NCBI GenBank assembly: GCA_016195825.1
Contig: JACPYV010000026.1
Coordinates: 1-46,590, forward strand
DNA from: Burkholderiales bacterium
Lineage (GTDB): Bacteria; Pseudomonadota; Gammaproteobacteria; Burkholderiales; Burkholderiaceae_C
Length of the DNA: 46,590 nucleotides
Reading direction: 5' to 3'
The position numbers and the translations under genes are program-made. The first letter of the stretch is position 1. Each line of letters opens with the position of its first letter. Positions 22,628 to 32,077 of the stretch are shown here, in pieces. Below the pieces are notes generated by a model. It worked only from the letters and a program-made list of their open reading frames with translations. It made no database searches and was not told the origin of the DNA.

Positions 22628-24673
22628 TCACCACACCTTGCAGTGCTGCCCCGCTGCCTTCACCAGCCTGGCGCCCGGCTTACACGCAAACGCCTTCTCG
22701 AACTCCGGCATGTTGACGACCACGCCGTTGATGCGCCACCGGGCCGGCGAGTGCGGGTCGACCTTGGCCTGCACGCGCAGCGCCTCGGGGCGGGCGTCGG
22801 CGCAGTCCCATTGCGCAAAACCGACGAAGAAGCGCTGCTCGGGCGTCAGGCCGTCGCGGTTCTCCAGTGTCTTGCCCACCATGTGCGCCTTCCAGGCCTC
22901 CCAGGCCAGCACCAGACCGCCCAGGTCGGCCAGGTCTTCGCCCAGCGTCAGCTTGGAGTTGATCTTGATGTCGTCGACGACGGTGTAAGAGGCGTACTGA
23001 TCGACCACGCAGGCGGCGCGGCGCTCGAACTCCTTGCCGTCCTTCTTGGTCCACCAGCTCTTCAGGTTGCCCTGGGCGTCGAACTGGCGGCCCTCATCGT
23101 CGAAGCCATGCGTCAACTCGTGGCCGATGGTGCCGCCGGTGTTGCCGTAGTTGGGCGCCTCGTCCAGCGCGGCGTCGTACAGCGGCGCCTGCAGCACGGC
23201 GGCTGGGAAGTTGATGTCGTTCATCTGCGCGTCGTAGTAGGCGTTGACCGTCTGCGGCGTCATGCCCCATTCGCCGCGGTCCAGCGGCTGGCCGATCTTG
23301 GCCAGGCGGCGCTTGGCCTCGAAGACGTTGCCGCGCACCACGTTGCCGAGGAAGTCGCCGCGCTGCACGGCCAGGCCCGCGTAGTCGCGCCAGCGGTCCG
23401 GGTAGCCCACCTTGTTGACGATGGCCTTGAGCTTGGCGTGGGCGCGCGCCTTGGTCTCGGCGCTCATCCAGGTCAGGCTGTCGATGCTGCGGGCCATCGC
23501 GGCCTCGATCTCATCGGTCATCTGCACGGTCGCGGCCTTCAGGTCAGACGTGAAGTTGCGTGTCACGAACTCCTGGCCCAGCGCCTCGCCCAGTTGCAGG
23601 TCGACAAGCTGCACGCAGCGCTTCCAGCGTGCCTTCAGCTGAGGCTGGCCGGTGAGCGTCTGGCCGTAGAAGTCGAAGTTGGCCTGCACGAAGGCGTTGT
23701 CGAGCGCCGGCGCCAGGCTGCTGGCCAGCTGCCAGCGCAGGTAGATCTTGAGGTCGGCCAGGCTCATCGACGCCAGACGCGCGCCCAGCGCCTTGAAGAA
23801 GGCCGGCTCGGTGACGTTGTAGCGCGCATGCCAGGGCGCGGTGCCCAGGGCGGCCTGGTAGCTGGCCCAATCGAAGCCGGGCATCAGCGCCTTCAGGCCG
23901 CGGGCATCGACGACGTGGAAAGTCTTGTAGGGGTCGCGCTTGTCGACCTTGCTCAGCGAGGCCTTGGCCAGCACCGTCTCGGTGGCCAGCACGCTGCGCG
24001 CCGCCGCCCTGGCGGCTTCCGGCGGGTCACCCAGCAGCTGGAACAGCTGCGCCACATGGGCCTCGTAGGCGGCGCGGATCTTCAGCGTCTTGTCATCGCG
24101 CTTCAGGTAGTAGTCGCGATCGGGCAGGCCCAGGCCGCCAGCCGAGGCGAAGGCGATCTGGCGCGTCGCGTCGGCAAAGTCCTGGCCCGCGCTGAAGCCG
24201 AAGAACAGGCGGTCGTTACCGGCCGCAAGCTGCAGTTCGGCAAGCAGGGCCGGTAGGGCGCGCTTGTCTTGCAGCGCAGCGATGTGGTCCAGCAGCGGCT
24301 GCAGCGGCTTCAGCCCCGCGGCCTGCACGGCAGATTCATCCATGCAGGCGCCGAAGTAGTCGCCCAGCTTGGCCTGGGTGGCGCTGCGCTCGGCGCCGGG
24401 CTCCCCCAGCTTGTTCAGCACGCCCCACAGGTAGCGCTGGTTCTCGTTGGCCATCTTGGCGTAGACGGACCAGCGTGACTGGTCGGCTGGGATGGGGTTG
24501 CCCTTGCTCCACGCGCCGCAGGCGTAGCGGTAGAGGTCGTCGCAGGGGTCGGCGCTGCGGTCCATGGCCGTCACGTCCAGGCTGGGCGTGTAGGGCAGCG
24601 TGTCCAGCGGCGTCTCGTTGGCGGCATGCGCGAGCGTCGCCGCGAGCAGGGCGGGGAGCAGCAGTCGTTTCAT
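22628..24673 (-). CDS. M13-family zinc metallopeptidase (PepO/neprilysin-like)
   Basis: The 681-residue protein has a signal peptide (MKRLLLPALLAATLAHA). The zinc site is HELTH at 518-522 within GHELTHGFDDEGRQFD, and GEDLADLGG supplies the third ligand Glu at about 579. The NAYYDAQMNDINFPAAVLQ substrate-binding segment precedes it. It is probably a periplasmic or secreted oligopeptidase. An upstream in-frame ATG would add 20 residues before the signal peptide and is less likely. It is convergent with the LytTR gene, with 18 bases between stops. Confidence 0.92.
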   Translation of the reverse strand: MKRLLLPALLAATLAHAANETPLDTLPYTPSLDVTAMDRSADPCDDLYRYACGAWSKGNPIPADQSRWSVYAKMANENQRYLWGVLNKLGEPGAERSATQAKLGDYFGACMDESAVQAAGLKPLQPLLDHIAALQDKRALPALLAELQLAAGNDRLFFGFSAGQDFADATRQIAFASAGGLGLPDRDYYLKRDDKTLKIRAAYEAHVAQLFQLLGDPPEAARAAARSVLATETVLAKASLSKVDKRDPYKTFHVVDARGLKALMPGFDWASYQAALGTAPWHARYNVTEPAFFKALGARLASMSLADLKIYLRWQLASSLAPALDNAFVQANFDFYGQTLTGQPQLKARWKRCVQLVDLQLGEALGQEFVTRNFTSDLKAATVQMTDEIEAAMARSIDSLTWMSAETKARAHAKLKAIVNKVGYPDRWRDYAGLAVQRGDFLGNVVRGNVFEAKRRLAKIGQPLDRGEWGMTPQTVNAYYDAQMNDINFPAAVLQAPLYDAALDEAPNYGNTGGTIGHELTHGFDDEGRQFDAQGNLKSWWTKKDGKEFERRAACVVDQYASYTVVDDIKINSKLTLGEDLADLGGLVLAWEAWKAHMVGKTLENRDGLTPEQRFFVGFAQWDCADARPEALRVQAKVDPHSPARWRINGVVVNMPEFEKAFACKPGARLVKAAGQHCKVW

Positions 24674-24748
24674 GATGGGCAGGGCGGAGCTTTGAAGTGC
24701 GGCGATTGTGGTCGTTTGGCGCACCCGGGCCATTGGGCATCCCCCCGA

Positions 24749-25309
24749 TCAGAGGCGGCGCCCCTCACTGGCCGCCACGATCAGCTGCTCCAGCCGACGT
24801 TGGCGTGTCGCGTCCTGCTTGGCGCTCAGCACCCAGCGCAGCATCTGGCGCCGCCAACCCGGCGGCTGGGCCTCGAACCAGGCCCAGGCCTTGCGCTGGC
24901 GCCTAAAGCGCTTCTCCAGCACGGGCGGCAAGGCCACTTCGCCTTCGTGTTCGTAGGAGTAGACGATGCTGCGCCGCTCCGTGCGGCGCTCGAAGGCCGC
25001 CAGGCCCGCGGGCGTCATGCGCCCCTCGGACGTCAGCACAGCCACGCGGTCGATGTTGACGCGGCTCCAGATCGACTTGGGCCGCCGCGGCGTGAAGCGG
25101 ATCTGGTAGCGCAGCTCGTCTACGCGCTTCCTCACGCCGTCTATCCAGCCGACGCACAGCGCCTCGTCCACCGACTGGGGCCAGGTCATGCTGGGCACAC
25201 CGGTGCCGATCTTGTGGAAGCCGACCACCAGTTCCGCGGCCGTGGCGGCATGTCGGGCCAGCCAGCGTCGGAACTCGTCGGGCGACGCGAAGTAATGGGG
25301 TTCGGCCAT
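24749..25309 (-). CDS. YdeI/OmpD-associated-family protein
   Basis: The 186-residue protein has the family pattern: an N-terminal FASPDEFRRWLARHAATA, then WPQSVDEALCVGWIDGVRK and FTPRRPKSIWSRVN, and a C-terminal region rich in Arg and Trp. The molecular role of the family is not established; members have been linked to stress and bacteriocin or peptide tolerance. It is divergent from the dehydrogenase gene, with a 32-base gap. Confidence 0.8.
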   Translation of the reverse strand: MAEPHYFASPDEFRRWLARHAATAAELVVGFHKIGTGVPSMTWPQSVDEALCVGWIDGVRKRVDELRYQIRFTPRRPKSIWSRVNIDRVAVLTSEGRMTPAGLAAFERRTERRSIVYSYEHEGEVALPPVLEKRFRRQRKAWAWFEAQPPGWRRQMLRWVLSAKQDATRQRRLEQLIVAASEGRRL

Positions 25310-25341
25310 GATGTGGGCATTCTGATTCGCCCGACCTGCCC

Positions 25342-26274
25342 ATGACCCCCCTGCTGCTGCTCGTCGCCATCGCCGATGAACACAAGGCCTTGCTGCTGGA
25401 CCGATTTCGCGTCATCGAAGCCACCACTCCCGCGGCGCGCGCTGCGGCCATCGCAGACCATGCTGACGAGATCGAACTGGTGCTGACAAACGGCGCCACC
25501 GGCTTTCGTGCCGACGAGATCGCGGCGTGCCCCAACCTCCGGCTGCTGGCCGCCCAGGGTGCCGGCTACGAGAACCTGGACCTGGCCGCCGCCCGCGCAC
25601 GCGGCGTGCTTGTCTGCAACGGCGCCGGCACCAACGACGACTGCGTGGCCGACCACACGATGGCGTTGCTGCTGGCCAGCATCCGCGCGCTGCCGCAGCA
25701 GGGCGCGGCGCTGCGAGCGGGCGTCTGGCGCGACGCGCTGCCGCTGTACCCGCACTTCACGGGCCGGCGCCTGGGCGTGCTCGGCTTCGGCGCCATCGGC
25801 CGCAAGATCGCGCAGCGCGCCGCGGCCTTCGGCATGGCCATCGGCTATCACAACCGCCGCCCGCGCGAGGACGCCGGCGAAGCCCGCTACTTCGACGGCG
25901 TCATGGGGCTGGCCACCTGGGCCGACGACCTCGTCGTCGCCACGCCGGGCGGCGCGGCCACGAAGCACATCGTCAACGCCGAGGTGCTGGCCGCACTCGG
26001 CACCGGCGGCCACGTCGTCAACATCGCGCGCGGCAGCTGCGTGGACACGGCCGCACTCGCCGCGGCGCTGGCAGCCGGCCGAATCGGCGGCGCGGCGCTG
26101 GATGTGTATGACAGCGAGCCGCGGCCACCCGCCGAGCTGCTGGCGTTCGACAACGTCATCCTGACACCGCACGTCGCCGGCTGGTCACCGCAGGCTATCC
26201 GCGCGACGGTGGTGAACTTCATCGCCAACGTCGATGCCTTGCAGCGCGGCGAGCCGCTGCGCACGCCGATCTGA
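25342..26274 (+). CDS. D-isomer-specific 2-hydroxyacid dehydrogenase
   Basis: The 310-residue protein has the NAD(P)-binding motif GFGAIG (148-153) and the catalytic Arg230 (VNIARGS), Glu259 (DVYDSEP) and His277 (TPHVAGW). It resembles glyoxylate/hydroxypyruvate reductases, with NADPH preference suggested by HNRRPRE after strand beta2. It would reduce 2-oxoacids such as glyoxylate or hydroxypyruvate in the cytoplasm. It is a single gene. Confidence 0.9.
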   Translation: MTPLLLLVAIADEHKALLLDRFRVIEATTPAARAAAIADHADEIELVLTNGATGFRADEIAACPNLRLLAAQGAGYENLDLAAARARGVLVCNGAGTNDDCVADHTMALLLASIRALPQQGAALRAGVWRDALPLYPHFTGRRLGVLGFGAIGRKIAQRAAAFGMAIGYHNRRPREDAGEARYFDGVMGLATWADDLVVATPGGAATKHIVNAEVLAALGTGGHVVNIARGSCVDTAALAAALAAGRIGGAALDVYDSEPRPPAELLAFDNVILTPHVAGWSPQAIRATVVNFIANVDALQRGEPLRTPI

Positions 26275-26359
26275 CACGCGCTGTCAAACCTGGGGTGTTT
26301 TCGGCCGCACCCCATACTGGCTCCGCTTCAGGCTTGGCGCCTGCCGCGAAGGAGCCCGG

Positions 26360-27454
26360 ATGAACAGCAGTACGGCCCCCCTCCCTGAGCAGCAGGCGCC
26401 CTCAGCCAGCCCGGGCTTGCTCACCCGCTGGTGGCAGGGCCTGCGCCAGCCCACCCGGCGGCTCAACCTCGCGCTGCAGGGCGGCGGCGCGCACGGCGCC
26501 TTCACCTGGGGCGTGCTGGACGCGCTGCTGGAAGACCCGCACATCAGCTTCGAGGGCCTGAGCGGCAGCAGCGCCGGCGCGATGAACGCGGTGGTGCTGG
26601 CAGACGGCTGGCTCAAGGGCGGTCGGGAGGGCGCGCGCCAGGCGCTGGCAGAGTTCTGGGCCGAGGTCGGCACGCAGTTGCCCGCCGGCATGATCACGCA
26701 GGGCGAAGGCGACGCTATCGCGCTGTCGCCAGCCAGCAAGCTGCTGGCGCAGTGGGCCGGCCACTTCTCGCCCGCGCAGCTCAACCCCTTCGACCTGAAC
26801 CCGCTGCGCGACCTGCTGGCGCGGCGCCTTGACTTCGAACGGCTGCGCACCGAGAGCCCGTTCAAGCTCTTCGTCGGCACCACGCAGGCCAGCAACGGCA
26901 AGCTGCGGGTCTTCCGCGAGCACGAGCTCAACCTGGATGTGCTGCTGGCCTCAGCCTGCCTGCCCAAGCTCCACCACGCGGTCGAGATTGACGGCGAAGC
27001 CTACTGGGACGGCGGCTATTCGGCCAACCCGGCCGTGTTCCCGTTGTTCTACGACTGCGCCGCCAGCGACGTGCTGCTGGTGCTGCTCAGCCCGCTGCGG
27101 CGCGAAGGGACGCCGCGCACGCTGGAAGACATCGAGGCCCGCATCGCGGAGCTGGCCTTCAGCGCCCACTTCATGCGCGAGATGCGCACCTTCGCCCAGG
27201 CCACCCGCTATGCCCGGCCGAGCTTCATCACGCGGGGCCGGCTGGAGCGGCGGCTGCAGCAGCTGCGCTTTCACATGATCGACGCCAGCGACATGCCCAG
27301 CCTGCAGCGTACCGACACCAAGCTGCTCGCCTACGGCCCCTTCCTGACAAGGCTGCACGACCAGGGCCGCGAGCGTGGCGCGGCCTGGCTGCAGGCCCAT
27401 GGCGGTGACGTGGGCCGGCGCTCGACGCTGGACGTTGAGGCCTGCTTTGGCTGA
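26360..27454 (+). CDS. Patatin-like phospholipase
   Basis: The 364-residue protein has the complete patatin dyad: an oxyanion loop GGGAHG at 41-46, the nucleophile Ser71 in GSSAG, and Asp217 in DGG. It has no signal peptide, so it probably acts on membrane lipids from the cytoplasmic side. The ATG follows a good GGAG site. The family hydrolyses acyl chains from phospholipids; related proteins in this order are sometimes linked to polyhydroxyalkanoate metabolism, but nothing here shows that. Confidence 0.9.
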   Translation: MNSSTAPLPEQQAPSASPGLLTRWWQGLRQPTRRLNLALQGGGAHGAFTWGVLDALLEDPHISFEGLSGSSAGAMNAVVLADGWLKGGREGARQALAEFWAEVGTQLPAGMITQGEGDAIALSPASKLLAQWAGHFSPAQLNPFDLNPLRDLLARRLDFERLRTESPFKLFVGTTQASNGKLRVFREHELNLDVLLASACLPKLHHAVEIDGEAYWDGGYSANPAVFPLFYDCAASDVLLVLLSPLRREGTPRTLEDIEARIAELAFSAHFMREMRTFAQATRYARPSFITRGRLERRLQQLRFHMIDASDMPSLQRTDTKLLAYGPFLTRLHDQGRERGAAWLQAHGGDVGRRSTLDVEACFG

Positions 27455-27689
27455 GGACCGCTGAGCGGCATCGGGGACGGCCGGCCGGCCTGCAAGACGT
27501 CATGGCGGCCCTCCTTGCGACAGGCTGGGGGACGCGGCGCCATGCTGCACCGCACACAGAGGGATTGCCCTCAATTCAAGGGCTTGTGGCGGTGCTACGG
27601 TGCGCCGTTGTTCATGGCACGGCCCTGCCATCGCGGGGTCGGGCGCTCTGTTGGTTCCCGTCGCAAACACACAAAGCTAGGAGACACAG

Positions 27690-28790
27690 ATGAGGACTTC
27701 CCTTCCCGCCGCCCTGGGCCGCGCCGCCTGCCGGATCGTGTTGCCGTTGCTGGCCGCCTGCAGCCTGGCCGCACCGGCCGCCGCCAGCACGTTGACCCAG
27801 AACGTCTCGTGGACCATCGACCGGGCCGGCACCACCACCAAGTACCGCGTGGTGGCCTATGGCGACTCCATCTATGCCGGCTACAACGGCTCGGTGCTGA
27901 ACGCCGCCAAGTACGCCGCGCCCACGGTGGACGCCGAGTACCTCTCGGCGCTGTGGAACGCCGATATCGAGAGCGTGCGCCGCGCCAAGTCCGGCGCCGT
28001 GGCCTCCGACGTCTACGCCAACAAGATCGTGGCTGAGAAGTCCTACATGCAGGCCGCATCCACGCGCGTCGTCACCTTTGAGATGTGCGGCAACGACGGC
28101 CTGCAGGCCCGTTCCGCCTTCAAAAGCCAAACCGGCACCTGCGACTACAGCGGCATGGACGCCGCCGTGAACAGCTGCAAGACCTACGTGGCCGCCGCGA
28201 TGGACTTCATCAACGCCAACGCCTACGCGGGCGTGAAGGTCAAGCTCATCTCCAACCTGCACTACCCCGGCTACAACGCCGACAACACGCAGAGCAGCTG
28301 CAAGGACGCTGGCACCGGCGCTACCGTGAACCTGCGCGACCGCTTCCTGCCCAAGCTCGCCACAATGAACTACTGGATGTGCGAGTACGCGCGCCAGAAG
28401 GGCTTCCAGTGCGCCGACAACTTCGCGCAGTACATGGGCGCGGACTACGACAGCAACGGCGATGGCGTCATCGACTCCGACGGCCTGCGCTATGTGGCCG
28501 GCGAGAGCGAGGCCAGCTACGTGAGCCGCATCACCACGACGCTAAAGCCTACCCTCCGTGATGCCAACGCACACTTCGTGTCGGCCAGCAGCTACGACTA
28601 CATCCAGTCCGACGACACCCACCCGACCTACAGCGGCGGCACCGTCAGCGCCGGCCTGTTCGGCGGCACCACCGGCTCAGGTGCGCCGCGCTACACCACC
28701 ATCACCAACGGCAAGAACCCGATCTGGAACCAGTACGGGCACGAGCGCATGGGCTGGGCGGTGTCGCGCTCCAACCCGGCAGCACCCTGA
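27690..28790 (+). CDS. Secreted SGNH/GDSL-type hydrolase with EF-hand-like loop
   Basis: The 366-residue protein has a signal peptide (to about residue 33) and the SGNH blocks: GDS with Ser60, GND at 134-136, and DDTH with His311. This predicts an extracellular esterase or lipase. At 252-264 the sequence DYDSNGDGVIDSD matches a calcium-binding EF-hand or dockerin-type loop inserted in the enzyme. Several paired cysteines suggest disulfides. A good GGAGA site precedes the start. The 235-base gap upstream (27455-27689) holds a GC-rich palindrome but no gene. Confidence 0.8.
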   Translation: MRTSLPAALGRAACRIVLPLLAACSLAAPAAASTLTQNVSWTIDRAGTTTKYRVVAYGDSIYAGYNGSVLNAAKYAAPTVDAEYLSALWNADIESVRRAKSGAVASDVYANKIVAEKSYMQAASTRVVTFEMCGNDGLQARSAFKSQTGTCDYSGMDAAVNSCKTYVAAAMDFINANAYAGVKVKLISNLHYPGYNADNTQSSCKDAGTGATVNLRDRFLPKLATMNYWMCEYARQKGFQCADNFAQYMGADYDSNGDGVIDSDGLRYVAGESEASYVSRITTTLKPTLRDANAHFVSASSYDYIQSDDTHPTYSGGTVSAGLFGGTTGSGAPRYTTITNGKNPIWNQYGHERMGWAVSRSNPAAP

Positions 28791-28826
28791 TAGCCTGGAT
28801 GCGGTGACACACGCAGGCAACCCGGC

Positions 28827-29531
28827 ATGAACACGCCCCAGCCACCCCCGCCCGACCGTGGCGACGCCAGCTGGGGACCGTCGCCCTGGCTGCTGGCCGC
28901 CGCGCTGACCGTGGTGGCGGGTGGACTCGCGCTGTGGTGGCCAGCGGGCGAGGCGCCGGCAGTGGTTGCCACGACCGCGCCAGCCGGCTCGCCGCCGGCT
29001 TTGAGCCTGCCTGCATCTCAACCCGCAACGCCGCAGAGCAGCTCGCCCGTACCCGCCACAGCACCCGCCGTGGCGGCCGGCCCGGCGTCCAGCCTGGCGG
29101 CGCGCATCCCGCGACTGCGCGACCCGAACGGGGACCTTACCCCCGACCTGGCCGATTACGTCAACGAAGGTGAGCGCCCCACGATGGCCCAAGTGATAGC
29201 ACGCCTGCACGCGGCCGGCGTGCGCACCGGCCTGGGCGCGTTCTCGCCGCCCGGCACCCGCCCGCCGCTGATCGGCCTGGCGGTGCCCGAGGGCTTCGAT
29301 CTGCCGCCCGGCTATGTGCGCCACCACCAGGCCACCGACGACGGCCAGCGCATCGAGCCCATCCTGATGTTCTCGCCCGACGCGCCCACCGTGGTCTTGG
29401 ACGGCCGCAGCATCGCTGTGCCGCCGGACCGCGTTGTGCCGCCCGAGTTGGCGCCACCCGGCCTACCCATCCGGCGCATCGTCGTGCCGGCGCCTGTCGA
29501 CGGGCCGCCCGGCGCCCGGCCGGGGAGCTGA
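28827..29531 (+). CDS. Proline-rich membrane protein of unknown function
   Basis: The 234-residue protein has a short Pro-rich N-terminus, one transmembrane helix at about residues 20-41, a low-complexity Ala/Pro/Ser linker (about 42-90) and a C-terminal domain with IPRLRDPNGDLTPDLADYVN and PPGYVRHHQATDDG. The tail is again Pro-rich. No family is recognised. It would sit in the inner membrane with its domain in the periplasm. It lies just upstream of the Lnt homologue and may share its transcript. Confidence 0.55.
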   Translation: MNTPQPPPPDRGDASWGPSPWLLAAALTVVAGGLALWWPAGEAPAVVATTAPAGSPPALSLPASQPATPQSSSPVPATAPAVAAGPASSLAARIPRLRDPNGDLTPDLADYVNEGERPTMAQVIARLHAAGVRTGLGAFSPPGTRPPLIGLAVPEGFDLPPGYVRHHQATDDGQRIEPILMFSPDAPTVVLDGRSIAVPPDRVVPPELAPPGLPIRRIVVPAPVDGPPGARPGS

Positions 29532-29584
29532 CCATCGCCGCCTGGCTGACCCGGCTCGCCAGCAGCCGGTGGACCGGTGTTGTC

Positions 29585-31987
29585 ATGGCCGCGCTGCTGT
29601 GCGGCCTCTACGCGCGTGGCGGTGCGGCCTGGGTGCTGGGCTTCGTGGCGCTGGTGCCCTGGCTGCGCACGCTGAACGCCGACACCTCGCTCGCCCGCAC
29701 GCTGCTCGGCGCCTGGGCCATGTCGGTCGCCTTCACCGCCGCCGTGTTCTTCTGGTTCGGCTCGGCGCTGGGGGCCTACACGCAGATTGGCGCGACCGCA
29801 GGCCTCGCGCTGCTGATGCTTGCCGCGCCGCTGTTCCAGCCGCAGATCCTCGTCTTCGCCGCCGTGCGCCACCTGGCGCAGCGCTGGCACGGCGCGGTGC
29901 TGGCTGCGCTGGCGGGAACGGCGGCCTGGGTCGCCACCGAATGGGCCTGGCCGCACCTGCTGGGCGACACCCTCGGCCACGGCCTCTACCCCGCGCCGCT
30001 GCTGCGCCAGGCCGCCGAGCTGGGCGGCGCCACCGGGTTGACCGTCGTGCTGCTGCTGGCCAACGAGGCCGTTGCGGTGGCCCTGGCCCGCCGGCGCGAC
30101 GGCCCGCGCGTGATGGCCGCGCCACTCGCGCTTGCCGCCCTCGGCCCGCTGCTGCTGGCCGGCTACGGCCTGCTCGCCCTCCAGGCCGAACCACCCTCGG
30201 CCGCCCTGCCGCTGCGCCTGGGCCTGGTGCAGTCCAACATCACTGACTACGAGCGCCTGCGCCGCGAGAAGGGCGCTGCCGCCGTGGTGCGCGAAGTGCT
30301 CGACACCCATTTCGCGATGAGTTACGACGCCGTGGAGCGCCAGCATGTGGATGCCGTGCTGTGGTCCGAGACGGTCTACCCCACTAGCTTCGGTCAGCCC
30401 AAGAGCGAGGCCGGCGCCGAGCTGGACGCCGAGATCCAGGCCATCGTCGACGCAGCCGGCGTGCCCTTCGTGTTCGGCACCTACGACCGAGACGCAGCCG
30501 GCGAGTACAACGCCGCCGCCTTCGTCTCGCCCCGCAGTGGACTGCTGGGCATGTACCGCAAAACCCGCCTCTTCCCGCTGACCGAATACCTGCCAGCCTG
30601 GCTGGACCATCCGACCGTGCGCGGCTGGCTGCCCGGCGCCGGTGCTTGGCGGCCAGGCAGTGGCGCACGCGTCTTCCCGCTGCGCCTGGTCAACGGCAGC
30701 GGTGGGGGCCGAGAGATCCCGGCGCTGCCGCTGATCTGCCTGGACGACACCGACGCCGGCCTCGCCATCGCAGGTGCCCGGCTGGGTGCGCAAGTCATCC
30801 TGACGATGTCCAACGACGCCTGGTTCACCGACCAGCCCCAAGGCGCAGAGCTGCACCAGGCCGTGGCGGCCTTCCGCAGCATCGAGACCCGGCTACCGCA
30901 GTTCCGCGTCACCACCAACGGCTTCAGCGCGGTGATTGATGCGCGCGGCAACGTCATCGCCGCCACGCGCATGGGCGAGCGCACCCTCGTCATCGGCGAC
31001 CTGCCAGCGCGCGACCCGGCCCCCACACTGATGGTGGCCTGGGGCGACTGGGTTGGTCGTGCGGGGGCCGTGTTCCTTGCCGTGCTGCTCGTGCTGGCGG
31101 CGCTGCGGCGCTGGGTGACTCCCGCACCCGTGGCCGCGAGCGCCGCGTTGCCGGCCCGGATCGCCGTGCTGCCGCCCGCTGTGCGCGGTGTGACCGGCCT
31201 GCTGCGGACGGCCTCGCGCGGCGGCGCGCTGGTCCTGGGCGCGGCCGTGCTTCTGGGCGACGGAACGCTGCAGGCCCACACACTGGCACTGATCCGCACG
31301 TTCGCGGCCCTGTGCCTCATCCCCGAGGCGGCGGCCTGGGCCTTGCTGCGCGCCTGCGCCGCCCAGCTCACGCTGGCGGACGGCCGGCTGGTGCTGACGC
31401 GCGGCTCGCGCCGGCTGGATGTGCCGCTGCACGATATCGCCGCTGTCGAACCCTGGCGCGTGCCGCTGCCCGGCGCCGGTGCTTCGCTGCGCCTGCACTC
31501 GGGTGAACGCTGGCGCCACGGCCTCGCGCTGGCGAACCCCTGGGCTCTGGCCGGTGCCCTCGGCCTGCCGTTGCACGAGCGGCCGCCAGTGCCCGCCTGG
31601 TGGATCTGGGCCCGCAGCCGCGCGCAGCGGGCGCCCAGCCGGCTCGCGCATCCGGCGTTCAAGTGCCTGCTGCTGCCGCTGGTGCTGGCGATTCCCGCCT
31701 TCCAGCTTCACCAGCGGATCGCCTACGGCAGCGCGTTCGGGGAGTTCTACAGCTTCGGGCTCTGGGCCTACCTGAAGGCCTTCGGGCTGTGGTGGGCGGC
31801 CTGGGGCGTCGGCGTTGTGCTCTGCGCGGCGGGGCTGCGCGCCATCATCGAGCTCGGCTCGCTCATGGCCGGGCTGCTGCGCCCGCCACAGGCAGCGGCG
31901 GCGCGGGCCGCGTTGGAACGGCTGGGACTGGTCACCTTGTACCTGGGCCTGCCCGCCTGGCTGCTGCTGCGGGCCGTGGCCAGCTGA
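29585..31987 (+). CDS. Apolipoprotein N-acyltransferase (Lnt) homologue with C-terminal extension
   Basis: Residues 1-205 form about six membrane helices and 208-480 a nitrilase-type domain. The catalytic set is Glu262 (WSETVYP), Lys326 (YRKTRLFPLTEYLP) and Cys385 (LICLDD), with the Lnt signature SNDAWF. A usual Lnt ends soon after this domain. This protein continues to 800 residues, with several helices and a segment of beta-strand character at about 595-660. Lnt adds the third acyl chain to lipoproteins in the periplasmic leaflet. The extension and the absence of the usual corC neighbour suggest a second, specialised Lnt. Confidence 0.75.
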   Translation: MAALLCGLYARGGAAWVLGFVALVPWLRTLNADTSLARTLLGAWAMSVAFTAAVFFWFGSALGAYTQIGATAGLALLMLAAPLFQPQILVFAAVRHLAQRWHGAVLAALAGTAAWVATEWAWPHLLGDTLGHGLYPAPLLRQAAELGGATGLTVVLLLANEAVAVALARRRDGPRVMAAPLALAALGPLLLAGYGLLALQAEPPSAALPLRLGLVQSNITDYERLRREKGAAAVVREVLDTHFAMSYDAVERQHVDAVLWSETVYPTSFGQPKSEAGAELDAEIQAIVDAAGVPFVFGTYDRDAAGEYNAAAFVSPRSGLLGMYRKTRLFPLTEYLPAWLDHPTVRGWLPGAGAWRPGSGARVFPLRLVNGSGGGREIPALPLICLDDTDAGLAIAGARLGAQVILTMSNDAWFTDQPQGAELHQAVAAFRSIETRLPQFRVTTNGFSAVIDARGNVIAATRMGERTLVIGDLPARDPAPTLMVAWGDWVGRAGAVFLAVLLVLAALRRWVTPAPVAASAALPARIAVLPPAVRGVTGLLRTASRGGALVLGAAVLLGDGTLQAHTLALIRTFAALCLIPEAAAWALLRACAAQLTLADGRLVLTRGSRRLDVPLHDIAAVEPWRVPLPGAGASLRLHSGERWRHGLALANPWALAGALGLPLHERPPVPAWWIWARSRAQRAPSRLAHPAFKCLLLPLVLAIPAFQLHQRIAYGSAFGEFYSFGLWAYLKAFGLWWAAWGVGVVLCAAGLRAIIELGSLMAGLLRPPQAAAARAALERLGLVTLYLGLPAWLLLRAVAS

Positions 31988-31990
31988 ACC

Positions 31991-32037
31991 TGCGGGCTGC
32001 GGGCTGCGGGCTGCGGGCTGCGGGCTGCGGGCTGCGG
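31991..32037 (+). repeat. Heptanucleotide tandem repeat (TGCGGGC, six full copies)
   Basis: Six perfect copies of TGCGGGC (31991-32032) and a partial seventh (TGCGG) begin three bases after the lnt-like stop and end about 40 bases before the flavin oxidase start. A seven-base unit can change copy number by slippage. Being outside coding sequence, it could alter spacing or mRNA structure in the leader. Confidence 0.95.
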
Positions 32038-32077
32038 CTATGCTGCCGGCCAGTTGTACATACAAGTGGAGCATCCC

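Noticed and set aside
22603..22634. Inverted repeat GTGGTGA/TCACCAC between the LytTR and M13 genes as a terminator
   Set aside because: Both genes end in Trp plus TGA, which alone creates the symmetry, and there is no T-run on either side.
31991..32037. CRISPR-like repeat
   Set aside because: The unit is only seven bases with no spacers; it is a simple tandem repeat.
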